A DNA stretch of 64,000 nt from Bacidia rubella (Eukaryota > Ascomycota > Lecanoromycetes > Lecanorales > Ramalinaceae), in assembly GCA_032158265.1 (NCBI GenBank), contig JAVTIF010000002.1, forward strand, positions 1,364,001 through 1,428,000, in the 5' to 3' direction. Of the stretch, positions 33,733 to 42,651 are shown piece after piece. The notes under the pieces are model-generated. The model saw nothing but the letters and a program-made list of their open reading frames with translations. It did not search any database and had not been told where the DNA came from. Position 1 is the first letter of the stretch, and each line of letters begins with the position of its first letter. Both the position numbers and the translations under genes were made by a program.

Positions 33733-33880
33733 GCTGGATTCTATGTGCTGGTGAAAGTGGAGGAAATGGTCGAACTAAAACGGTGCAACTTAGGTTCCCC
33801 GTGGATGTGAAAAGTGGAGGGGGTTGTGTGCCAAGATCCTGCGGAGCTCAAATCTCTTGCGAGCCGAGTACATCAGTGAA
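33733..33880. promoter_or_regulatory. Compact bidirectional promoter, eIF3f / UTP25
   Basis: Only 148 bp separate the two start codons, so both 5' UTRs and core promoters must share this DNA. No canonical PAC (GCGATGAG) or RRPE element is seen. Confidence 0.5.
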
Positions 33881-36058
33881 ATGGCCCTCTTTGTGGGACA
33901 ACAGCGTCGAAGTGGTGGAGGAAGAATAACCAAAAGGGTCAAGAATAATGGTGCAGATAATTTAGGACCTCATCCCAGCGGAGAGGCCGACAATCAAGGG
34001 GTGCGTTCACAGAGATGGCGGTCACCGCAGACCAGCATGGCTCAGCAACAGCAGCAACAGCAGCAAGTTGCCTCCGGCCATAATGCATCAGTTGCCGCAT
34101 CGAATATTCAACGGAATGAATTGAGTGAGGAGACCGATGAAGATGTTGATCTGGCAATACAAAGCTCCAAGAAGCCCTACAGCACACTGTTGCAGTCACT
34201 AAATCCTCCTTCGAGACAACACAATGGACCTTCCAATAAAAGGAGGAAGGTAAAGGGCACCACTCCTGACCTATCAAAAGTAGAAACAGACGGCCATTCC
34301 CATGAAGAGACGCAATTAGAGGTAGAGGATGACGATGATTTATTGCTAGGCGACATGGAAGACCTGGCTGATCCCTTTTCCAGACATTTAATGGGTTCAG
34401 ACGGGCAAGTACAGGTCCTAATCAGTGCCCTCATAGCCGACAGGTGGTGCATTGGGCAAGAAATGAAGAGTATTGACTGGTCTTTTTCCTTCAAGTCTCC
34501 AGATGTCGGCGCAGGAGTCAAAAGCCAGGGCTCAATCCAGCCGTACACGAATCTCAAATCAGCTCCTCTAAAAGCGCTACTCAAGTCACCTGCCGTAGGG
34601 TTTACAAATGATTTCGATGCTCTTTTTGGTCATGTGGCTGCTCAGATGTTCAATTATAGGGACATTTTATTTCCATTGAGAACTATAGAAAATGCAGAAC
34701 TCATCCGAAGATTGACATGCTTGCACTTTCTTAATCATATCTTCAAGACCCGCGACAGAGTAATTAAGAACAATGCAAGATTAAGCAAAGATGATTCTGG
34801 GTCCGACCTGGAAGTCAGAGATCAAGGATTTACAAGACCTAAAGTACTTCTCATTTTACCAACTAGAGAAGCTTGTGTGCGCTATGTCAACACTGTTGTC
34901 TCGATACGCCGACCTGAACAGGAAGAAAACAAGAAGCGCTTTAATGAGAATTTTGTCACCAGCGAGGACACCTTCTCCGATCGAAAACCCGCAGATTTTC
35001 GAGATCTTTTCGCTGGTAACGACGATGATCTGTTCAAAATTGGTGTCAAATTTACTCGCAAGACCATCAAGTATTTTTCCAAATTCTACAATTCTGATCT
35101 GATCGTTGCTAGTCCATTAGGTCTTCGTATGGCTGTGGCAGGCGCTGGTGCCCAGAATGAGGATTACGATTTCTTGAGCTCGATTGAGCTTGTCATCATT
35201 GATCAAGCGGATGCGATACTCATGCAGAACTGGGAACATATCGATTTTATCTTTGAACGTCTCAACCTCCAGCCAAAAGAAGCCCATGGATGTGACTTCA
35301 GTCGTGTTAGAAATTGGTATCTTGATGCGCACTCCAAGTACTTTCGCCAGACCATTGTATTTTCAGGTTTCAACTTCCCTTCAGCAAACAAGCTGTATAC
35401 TGGTCAGATGTTGAATATTGCTGGGAAGCACAAATTCAGTAAGCCTGAAATAGGCGTCATAGACGACCTTATCATTTCGCCAAAGCAGACCTTCTCACGA
35501 TTCGACTTTGCGAGCTTAGCTACTGAAGCCGATGATCGCTTCAAATTCTTTTGCTCAGCGGTCATGCCCTCACTGATCAAATACTCGAAGAATTCTGCAG
35601 GGTTGGGGGGCGTCCTCATTTTTCTGCCCTCGTACGCAGACTTCGTCCGTTTACGCAACTTTTTCGCAACAGACTCATCGACTGAGGGAATCTCATTTGG
35701 AGCTGTCTCGGAATATACGCCTCCAAAAGAGGTGGCTCGTGCACGAAGCCATTTTGTGTCTGGCCGCTATTCTGTCATGCTCTACAGTGAACGTTTGCAT
35801 CATTTTAGACGCTATCATCTCAAAGGAACGAAAAAGGTTATTCTGTATGGACTGCCAGAGAACTCTTTATTTTACAAAGAGCTGGTGGGAGACTGTCTGA
35901 GTTCAAGTGTCATGACAGGGAAATTATCTCTTCAAGAAGCCAGTGCCAGAACTTTGTTTTCTAAGCTTGATCTGTTGAAGCTAGAACGGATTGTGGGCTC
36001 AAAGAGATGTGTGTCGATGCTGAAAGAGAAAAGTGGGGATACCTTTGACTTCACGTAG
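33881..36058 (+). CDS. UTP25: U3 snoRNP-associated protein UTP25 (SSU processome)
   Basis: This single-exon gene encodes 725 residues from the ATG at 33881 (MALFVGQQRRSGGG); codons upstream in the same frame begin with TTG. The first ~170 residues are disordered, with a Gln tract (AQQQQQQQQVASG) and an acidic patch (EVEDDDDLLLGDMEDL). The conserved core contains FPLRTIENAELIRRLTCLHF, RPKVLLILPTREACVRYVNT and ADAILMQNWEHIDFIFERLN. These are the degenerate helicase-like blocks of UTP25/DEF, which lack a Walker A site. The C terminus reads KRCVSMLKEKSGDTFDF. The protein acts in the nucleolus in early 18S rRNA processing. Confidence 0.92.
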   Translation: MALFVGQQRRSGGGRITKRVKNNGADNLGPHPSGEADNQGVRSQRWRSPQTSMAQQQQQQQQVASGHNASVAASNIQRNELSEETDEDVDLAIQSSKKPYSTLLQSLNPPSRQHNGPSNKRRKVKGTTPDLSKVETDGHSHEETQLEVEDDDDLLLGDMEDLADPFSRHLMGSDGQVQVLISALIADRWCIGQEMKSIDWSFSFKSPDVGAGVKSQGSIQPYTNLKSAPLKALLKSPAVGFTNDFDALFGHVAAQMFNYRDILFPLRTIENAELIRRLTCLHFLNHIFKTRDRVIKNNARLSKDDSGSDLEVRDQGFTRPKVLLILPTREACVRYVNTVVSIRRPEQEENKKRFNENFVTSEDTFSDRKPADFRDLFAGNDDDLFKIGVKFTRKTIKYFSKFYNSDLIVASPLGLRMAVAGAGAQNEDYDFLSSIELVIIDQADAILMQNWEHIDFIFERLNLQPKEAHGCDFSRVRNWYLDAHSKYFRQTIVFSGFNFPSANKLYTGQMLNIAGKHKFSKPEIGVIDDLIISPKQTFSRFDFASLATEADDRFKFFCSAVMPSLIKYSKNSAGLGGVLIFLPSYADFVRLRNFFATDSSTEGISFGAVSEYTPPKEVARARSHFVSGRYSVMLYSERLHHFRRYHLKGTKKVILYGLPENSLFYKELVGDCLSSSVMTGKLSLQEASARTLFSKLDLLKLERIVGSKRCVSMLKEKSGDTFDFT

Positions 36059-36442
36059 GGAACAGAGCATGATTGCTTCCTGCAGCAGTGAAAAATGCAT
36101 TAATTCAAGTGCGAAGATCCTAAGATTTCCTTTGAAGCCCAGCTTTGCCATCGTAACGGTAACAACGAACTGTCATCACCTTGTGGTGATGGTTCTAGCC
36201 TCCGACCTAGCTCTTGCTAGAATTGTTTCTCCACACAACCCAGCCTCCTCTGAAACTCATGAACCTACTTCGTCACGCTATCAAGGCAAAAATGCTCGTG
36301 CAGTTTGCGTTGTGCATGTGGTATCAGGACTATTTCGACTGATACCTACAAGCTCAATTGTCAATCCTTCCAGAACCTGACGCAGATCCCATCATTTCGC
36401 CATGACTAGTTGATTCTGTCGCAACTTACAGATCAGAAAATC
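36059..36442. other. Intergenic region downstream of UTP25
   Basis: This 384-bp spacer between co-oriented genes contains the UTP25 3' UTR and the promoter of the next gene. An ACTTACAG acceptor-like sequence near 36424-36431 hints at a 5' UTR intron but is unproven. Confidence 0.3.
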
Positions 36443-38494
36443 ATGGACGATAACAGCGCTCACCATACGAGAGAGTGCGGCCATCAACGTACTCAATCAG
36501 TCTCTTTCGTGGTCTCCGGGTCCCAAGCAACATCCCAGCCGCAAGAGCTTCGCGCGTCTACTCTCGATAATGCAGAATTGCCTCGTCAAACCCAATTTCT
36601 GCGACTGAGCAGACCAGATATATATCTCAGACCTATGAGCTACATGTCCGTCGCTTCCGAGAGGCCTCTCCATAGGGTTTCAGATTTCGAAGATGTCCTG
36701 CGAGGCATTGATCGACAACTAGAACAGCCCATAGCACACGTCTCTGGGGATTTGATTGGAAGCAATGGCAAGCCTGTGACTATTCAATTCATGATGGACG
36801 CCCTTGACAGGGGCGAGCGAAGCACTGATTACGTAGACTGGCGATTCATGCCTGCAGATTTACAAACACCCGCTAGGAGTTCCTTGCAATCTGGCTGTAT
36901 GCCTTGCGACATAGAAACAAAAGCACCTCCTAAAGGCAGCGGTCAAATATCGGAGACTGACCCCGACGACTCAATGATGACCCTGAAAGCACCGGCACCT
37001 CGGACAAGCTTTGAATCGTGGCATTCAGGTCAGACGGAGCTGTTTTTCGAAGGTACCGTCAAGTCATTAGACGAAGCCTGGAATCTTGTGAAGCATAATG
37101 CGAATCGCTCATCTTTCTCTCTCATTGATGATACCGTAGACTTACACCACTGCGAAGATGGACAGATACCATTGCGACGCAGCAATCATCGCCCAAAGCG
37201 AAGTGTCTCTATGATTGCAGTTCCCAATCCGCTCTCCAGAGCAGTGCCATTTGGATCGGCCCCGCGTGCCCGACATTCACTATCACAGCAAAGATATTCG
37301 GCAGCGAACTTCACTCACACCAGGACTGGCAGAGCTCGTCTGCCCCCAGAGTGGATCGAACAGCAGCGTTCCCGCCTACCCAAGATCAATGGGGCAGAAC
37401 ACCCTGCTTTAAGGATTCGAACGACATCACAAAAAGGACTTAGCCCGAACAGTCTCCCTCGTTTCGGAGGGCACGATAACGCTTGCAGCCACGTCCTCTC
37501 AAACCGCGCTTCGTGCAGCTGCACCTCCCCCACTACGCCTACCACGGCTCGACGGAGCAACTACTCAACAACGCAGTCTACTCTGACTCCTTTCACCTCA
37601 CCAGCCGGCTCACTCGTACAACATCGCCTCTCTGGTACTACATCGATATACAACCAAAAGATCAAAGATTCTCCCGCGGGCCAGATCATGGCAAGTGACT
37701 CTGTAGCTGGTCATGGCAAGACGCTAGGGGGTAATGTGGGGTCTGATCTGAGGAAGGAGACTGTCTTCGGTTTTTGGGATGTTCCCAATGCCCAACAGCG
37801 GTATAATGATCATAGTCCAGTAGCTAGTCAGACTTCGCCACGTCTTTCAGCATCATCATCCGGTGCAAGCTCCACATGTTTGCTCGATCAGCGTCAGGAT
37901 CGCAACGCAATGGAGTCTCTTCGCCCTAGCAATACCGCTCAACACCTGCGTCAGAGGATGCTGGAAGCCGGGGCAGAAGCACCTTATGAAAACCCTTTCG
38001 ATGACAGGATGCATACCAACAGCTCCTCCTCACTTAACAGATCTGAAACAGATGAGCATGAAGGCCGAACTCAGCCGGCGCCCTCGGCTGGTCCCAGTGA
38101 ATTGGACACTACGACTGAGGAACAAGACGAACATGTCTCGTTAGACGTTCAACGACGCCCACTATCCTCCCTTAGTGGTTATATGACTTATCGCCGGAAA
38201 ATGTCGAAGAAGCAGCTGACCGGTCGCAAAGCGAACAAAGATGACTGCTATGCTCGAATGCAAACGCTCCTGTTCGGCGGAAGGCCGGATGTGTTGCAGA
38301 ACGCGGATCCTTCCCCAGCGATCCGTTCGAAGTTTAAGCAGCAGTCGACGAGCACTGAGGAGAAAGTTCAAAGGTCAAATAGTGTCTTTGGCGAGCGAAA
38401 GCAGCGTTGGTCATTGGGAGAGAGCACGCGCAGATGGAGCGTCATGGGTGGGGACATAAAGAAGACTCAGAGCCGTACAATCAATCAGAGCTAA
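36443..38494 (+). CDS. Long, mostly disordered protein of unknown function
   Basis: The frame encodes 683 residues from the ATG at 36443 (MDDNSAHHTRECGHQR); a preceding in-frame TTG is ignored. I do not recognise a family. The only segment that looks folded lies near residues 75-135 (VSDFEDVLRGIDRQLEQPIA, followed by GKPVTIQFMMDALDRGERST). The rest is rich in Ser, Thr, Arg and Gln, with scattered basic patches and R-R-x-S sites that could be phosphorylated (RRSNHRPKRS, RRWSVMG). Near the C terminus, SLSGYMTYRRKMSKKQLTGR looks more conserved. There are no membrane segments or signal peptide. The uninterrupted length makes a real gene very likely. Confidence 0.75.
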   Translation: MDDNSAHHTRECGHQRTQSVSFVVSGSQATSQPQELRASTLDNAELPRQTQFLRLSRPDIYLRPMSYMSVASERPLHRVSDFEDVLRGIDRQLEQPIAHVSGDLIGSNGKPVTIQFMMDALDRGERSTDYVDWRFMPADLQTPARSSLQSGCMPCDIETKAPPKGSGQISETDPDDSMMTLKAPAPRTSFESWHSGQTELFFEGTVKSLDEAWNLVKHNANRSSFSLIDDTVDLHHCEDGQIPLRRSNHRPKRSVSMIAVPNPLSRAVPFGSAPRARHSLSQQRYSAANFTHTRTGRARLPPEWIEQQRSRLPKINGAEHPALRIRTTSQKGLSPNSLPRFGGHDNACSHVLSNRASCSCTSPTTPTTARRSNYSTTQSTLTPFTSPAGSLVQHRLSGTTSIYNQKIKDSPAGQIMASDSVAGHGKTLGGNVGSDLRKETVFGFWDVPNAQQRYNDHSPVASQTSPRLSASSSGASSTCLLDQRQDRNAMESLRPSNTAQHLRQRMLEAGAEAPYENPFDDRMHTNSSSSLNRSETDEHEGRTQPAPSAGPSELDTTTEEQDEHVSLDVQRRPLSSLSGYMTYRRKMSKKQLTGRKANKDDCYARMQTLLFGGRPDVLQNADPSPAIRSKFKQQSTSTEEKVQRSNSVFGERKQRWSLGESTRRWSVMGGDIKKTQSRTINQS

Positions 38495-39083
38495 CTCAGA
38501 TGGAGCATTCTAGCCTCATACGAGTATGTCAAAGGATATATTGCCATAGCAAACTGGGTGTTGATCATGCTATACAGCTTGAGAGGGATGAGAGGATGAC
38601 AGGAAGGATTCAAAGTTTATCTACGAAAAGCTATCTCCAGACTCACTTTCATGGCTTCAGATAGCATTTTAGATTAATGAACCAAGCAATTAATATCTTT
38701 TGCATAACAGTCCGAGTGATATGCATATGGCCAAAAATTTGTTCTGTTTGGAAACCGCTTTTAGGCATAGTATAGGGTTTATCTGCCCCTAATTCTAGCC
38801 GTATCGCCCCAGGAAAGCGGCTGTTGTGGGCCCGATTTAGAAGGGTTCACCCCCTAACCGTTCAGCGCCGACCGGTACTCCCCGAAGCGAATGCGTATAT
38901 ATGGTTATGGCTGCGCATTACAGAGATTGAACGGTTAGGGGGTGAACCCTTCTAGCGTCTCCTGGGATTCGCCACGTCATATCATAATGGGGATTTGAAA
39001 GTGTGTTCCTCACGCACTCTAATTGGTTAGGTCTCTGTCCATGTATTTTCGATGTATGCAAACATCCTCTCGGCTGAGTCTCC
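38495..39083. other. Intergenic region containing a MITE-like repeat
   Basis: This 589-bp spacer upstream of the AFG1 gene holds the inverted-repeat element annotated separately at 38838-38954. Apart from that element I see no gene. Confidence 0.4.
38838..38954. mobile_element. MITE-like element with perfect inverted repeats flanked by TA
   Basis: The arms 38838-38864 and 38928-38954 are perfect 27-nt inverted repeats around a 63-nt non-repetitive centre. If the outer TA at each end (38838-38839 and 38953-38954) is a target-site duplication, the element is 113 bp with 25-bp terminal inverted repeats beginning GAAGGGTTCACCCCCTAACC. A TA duplication is typical of Tc1/mariner-type elements. It is far too short to code for a transposase, so it would be non-autonomous. 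No second copy was noticed in the window. The alternative is a long regulatory or transcribed hairpin in the AFG1 upstream region. Confidence 0.6.
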
Positions 39084-41339
39084 ATGCTACCATATTCTTC
39101 TTCTACAAGTCTGACTATTACCAACCCTTTGATTCTCTATCGCACCCTCCTAGCTACTAAGCGCATTGAGCCTGACCCTGCACAGCACCGACTTGCAATC
39201 CATTTACAGAAGATCTACCATAGACTCAAAGACTACAAGCCCGAAGTTGACTTTAGACATCAGCTTAACCGAATTCAAAAGTCTGTCAACAATGCCGGAT
39301 CTACTACCAGGCATATCCAGGGGGAACCTGCAGAGAGCGGCAATGCACGAAGAAAGTACATGTCCAGATGGACGCTCAAGGAGGGTGATGCTGAGATTAC
39401 TGCTCTTACCAGGCAATTGACCGCGCATGAATCTGCGATCAACTTGCAATCACCACAAGGCATTCTATTACATGGCGAAGTAGGTACGGGAAAAAGTCTG
39501 CTGATTGATTTACTGGCAGACTGCCTTCCAAATCAAAAGAAGCGAAGATGGCATTTCAATACATTCATGCTGGAAATTTTGGCAAAACTTGACTTGAGAC
39601 GCAAAGAATACTCGCCCTCTCCTATGACAGCTGTGTCTCAACCTCATGAACATTCTCTCCTTTCGTTAGCCAAAGACATGATGTTGACATCTCCGATTGT
39701 TTTCCTTGATGAATTTCAAATACCCGATCGCGCGGCATCAAAGATCCTCTCCAATTTCTTGACTTCTTTCTTCCACCTAGGTGGAGTCTTGATTGCAACC
39801 AGTAATCGGCTCCCGGAGGAGTTGGCTAATGCTGCTGGCATCGAATTTGGCATGCCGCCCAAATCGAGACGCGGGCTGTTGGGCAACGCGCTAGGTTTTC
39901 TGGGAAGCCGTCCGCAAGCAGGCAGGAGTGAATCGCTCCACGGTGGAAAAGGAGACTTTGCAGCATTTCTGGAAGTGTTGAGGGCAAGATGTGAGGTTTA
40001 CGAGATGAACGGATCAAGAGATTGGAGAAGACGTGACAATGACCGCATTGATAGTGTAACGTCTGGAAAGGTTTCTTCGGAGCATTCGCCAGGCTTCCAA
40101 GGTCTGCAGCCCATGGAAGCTGGGGATCTGGGCCTAGGGTATGAGCAAAGCCTTCATCTCCAGCAGGAGGGTAGTTCTGAAACAAAGTCCCTCTCGCCGA
40201 CTTACTACGCTATCGATTCTTCACGGTTGAAACCTGCCAGTGAAGGTGCAGATAGCGGGCAAGCATGGGAGGAGCGCGTGACCGATATTCTGAAGCTGCA
40301 TGGCCTTCATGTTCAGGTAGACGGGCAAATACCCTGGAACACCGCTACTCTCCGGGTCTATGGCCGTGACTTGCTAGTCCCCCACCAGTTTGCAGGCGTG
40401 ACCCAATGGACATTTGACGAACTTTGTGGCAAAAACTTCGGACCGGCTGACTATATCACTTTGGCTTCCAATTTCCACACCTTTATCGTGAAAGACGTGC
40501 CAATCTTGACAACGCTCCAAAAGAACGAGGCGCGTCGCTTCATTACAGTGCTTGACGCCTTGTGCGAGGCTCGATGTAAACTCTTAATGAGGGCGGAAGC
40601 TGGTCCTGACAGCATCTTCTTCCCTGATGCGGCACCAGTAGAGCCAAGCATAAAGAGCGATGGAGAAAGGTCAGGAGATGAAGTCTATCCAGAAACATTC
40701 TCTGAGATTTACCAAGACCAAATCTCACCTTTCCGGCCTAACGTGTCTTCATACACGGCATCCGCCTCCTCGCCCTCCTACGCCTCCAGCTCCATACCCA
40801 CGTCGGCTTCTCAGCTGTCGAAAGGCCGGTCCATTCTTGCCGACGAAGACAGCGATTTTGGGCCTGTCTATGGGGCTAGTAGAGAGCATGGTGTTAGCCA
40901 CCACGAGCCAGACGCTGGCGACATTGGTGGACGGAAAGGTTCAGACCCTGACTTCTCTCACACAGGCGCCTACACTGGCGAAGACGAAAAGTTTGCCTAC
41001 AAGCGTGCTCAGAGTAGGTTGTGGGAGCTCTGCGGCTCAAGATGGTGGGCCAGAGAGGGCGACTGGTGGCGGCCGTTGAGCAAGGAGGCTAGACATTGGG
41101 AGAGCAGTGGAGCAGAGAAGTCGGAGGCTGCAGCCGTCATTCCTACCATGAGAAATGAAGTTGGCAAGGAGAGTGATCCTAATATGAGCACCAGTCCATT
41201 CCGGACAAGTCAAGAGCCGCCACCAGTATTTAGCTGGACTCATGCCTGGGGTATGATGGTTTGGGGCAAGAAGGCGGGAGCTTGGGGCAAAGGTCCTGCG
41301 GGCTTGTCCGAGAGGAGAAAAGGCGAGGGAGGTAGATAG
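39084..41339 (+). CDS. AFG1: AFG1/LACE1-family mitochondrial AAA ATPase
   Basis: This single-exon gene encodes 751 residues. Near residue 130 lies the P-loop GILLHGEVGTGKSLLIDLLA, and near 205 the Walker B IVFLDEFQIPDRAASKILS. These are followed by the sensor-like VLIATSNRLPEELANAAG. The signatures GKNFGPADYITLASNFHTFI and RRFITVLDALCEARCKLLMR complete the AFG1 domain. Family members act in mitochondrial protein quality control with inner-membrane proteases. The protein is longer than the usual ~450-550 residues. It carries an insertion of ~100 residues before the AWEERV segment and a Ser-rich C-terminal extension of ~230 residues. A clear presequence is not obvious. The two extra regions look disordered. 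Confidence 0.9.
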   Translation: MLPYSSSTSLTITNPLILYRTLLATKRIEPDPAQHRLAIHLQKIYHRLKDYKPEVDFRHQLNRIQKSVNNAGSTTRHIQGEPAESGNARRKYMSRWTLKEGDAEITALTRQLTAHESAINLQSPQGILLHGEVGTGKSLLIDLLADCLPNQKKRRWHFNTFMLEILAKLDLRRKEYSPSPMTAVSQPHEHSLLSLAKDMMLTSPIVFLDEFQIPDRAASKILSNFLTSFFHLGGVLIATSNRLPEELANAAGIEFGMPPKSRRGLLGNALGFLGSRPQAGRSESLHGGKGDFAAFLEVLRARCEVYEMNGSRDWRRRDNDRIDSVTSGKVSSEHSPGFQGLQPMEAGDLGLGYEQSLHLQQEGSSETKSLSPTYYAIDSSRLKPASEGADSGQAWEERVTDILKLHGLHVQVDGQIPWNTATLRVYGRDLLVPHQFAGVTQWTFDELCGKNFGPADYITLASNFHTFIVKDVPILTTLQKNEARRFITVLDALCEARCKLLMRAEAGPDSIFFPDAAPVEPSIKSDGERSGDEVYPETFSEIYQDQISPFRPNVSSYTASASSPSYASSSIPTSASQLSKGRSILADEDSDFGPVYGASREHGVSHHEPDAGDIGGRKGSDPDFSHTGAYTGEDEKFAYKRAQSRLWELCGSRWWAREGDWWRPLSKEARHWESSGAEKSEAAAVIPTMRNEVGKESDPNMSTSPFRTSQEPPPVFSWTHAWGMMVWGKKAGAWGKGPAGLSERRKGEGGR

Positions 41340-41843
41340 CACGATATGCAGAGGGAACTTCAATTAGATTCGAAGAGACAACATCGAATTATCGGAGTCA
41401 GCAGATACATTGGCGGCCCGGAAATCGCTTGTCTTAGTGATTGATCGTGCACCAAAAGTGAGCCTCAAGGAAAGCAATTGAGCACTTCCCTTTGGCCTGC
41501 TTATACGATGGTAGTACGATCCTGCATGGACAGATATCGGTCTTCGCAAGCCAATCGCGCGCTGGCCTCAATGCGGAGCACTAAGCTCCGGAAAACAATA
41601 ATTTTAGTCGTCGCCCTACTGACAGCCTTGGACCATTAGTCTTATTATTCTCAATCGAGCCCCTGAAAAACTCACATGGAAACACCGATTTTCTCGAGCC
41701 GTGAAGTAGCCATTGAGGGATCGAAGTGACTCCTGGGAAACTGCTTCTTGCAGTACTGGACCATCTCGCACGGCCTCAATTACAGAAACATTGTTTCTGA
41801 GGGTTCTGTGGCCACGATTCAATCAAAGGCAACGTTCAATCAC
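41340..41843. other. Convergent 3' intergenic region, AFG1 / TRAPPC2L
   Basis: This 504-bp interval lies between two gene ends. A 68-codon reverse frame (41616-41822) is not in frame with the TRAPPC2L product and shows no features. Confidence 0.35.
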
Positions 41844-42519
41844 TCAGACCGTATTCAATCCTGGCTCCCAAACCTGCCCAATCCTGTGCACCTCTTGAAT
41901 GAATTTCTTGCTTTTGATCTCGCCTCCTTTCCCTCGACCATGGGCCACTGCCATCGGCGTATGCTCATCAGGCGTATAGAACGGGTTCTGGAGCAGACGT
42001 ATGTAAGCTGTCTGCAGTGCCTTGAAGGCCTTCCGGGGTCTTAGTATGTCCTTGCAGCCGATGTTCACACCCATGTCTTACCGGCTTGACATCCGCAATT
42101 TGCACCACTTTTCCGGCCACATTCTTCCCTTCTTTGACCTCCCCAGTCCCCTTCCTCTCGATTATGGGTCTGCCTTCCTTGCCCCACGTATCGATAATCA
42201 TAGCGAACCGTATGCCAGTCCCAGTCTGCCATCCCCAGATGCTTAAGCGCTCGTCAACCTGCTGTAGCATACCCAAATCTTGATCAACGCGGTTACGGTC
42301 GCGGCAGCGGACGTCGAATATGTCTAAGGATCCATTGAGGAGGAATGAGAAATCGAGTAGGGATGACTTCTGAGCTTCGTAAGGCGGAAACAGGGAGATG
42401 TGCAGTGGATTGTCCTGAGCAGTGATATTAGCTTTTCACACGATCAATGGTTTGCAGAGTTACGAGAACATTACGTGTTTGCCAATTATACCAATGCAGG
42501 CAATACATGGGACTGACAT
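41844..42519 (-). CDS. TCA17: TRAPP complex subunit, TRAPPC2L/Tca17-like (sedlin fold)
   Basis: Three exons (42475-42519, 42082-42414, 41844-42029) give 187 residues; both introns are phase 0 (60 and 52 nt). The spliced product begins MSVPCIACIGIIGKH-DNPLH. It then has a sedlin-type core: SLLDFSFLLNGSLDIFDVRC, DERLSIWGWQTGTGIRFAMI, and the C-terminal helix segment AFKALQTAYIRLLQNPFYTP. This order matches TRAPPC2L/Tca17 better than Trs20. These adaptors stabilise TRAPP, the GEF for Rab GTPases in Golgi and endosomal traffic. The ~30-residue C-terminal tail after NPFYTPDE is longer than in animals. The start is 132 bp from that of RIX7. Confidence 0.85.
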
Positions 42520-42651
42520 CCTGCCATGAAGCAATGAGAGAGAAGAGCAGTCTTGAAGGGGCGCTTTAGCGAATGCCACCAACATTACCCGGCGCTCGCC
42601 ATTTCAACAATGTCCGATATTTTCTCCTACGAAGACTCGAATTGATCACAG
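42520..42651. promoter_or_regulatory. Compact bidirectional promoter, TRAPPC2L / RIX7
   Basis: Only 132 bp lie between the two start codons, so the transcription start sites must be very close or overlap. No TATA box or known ribosome-biogenesis element was recognised. Confidence 0.5.
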
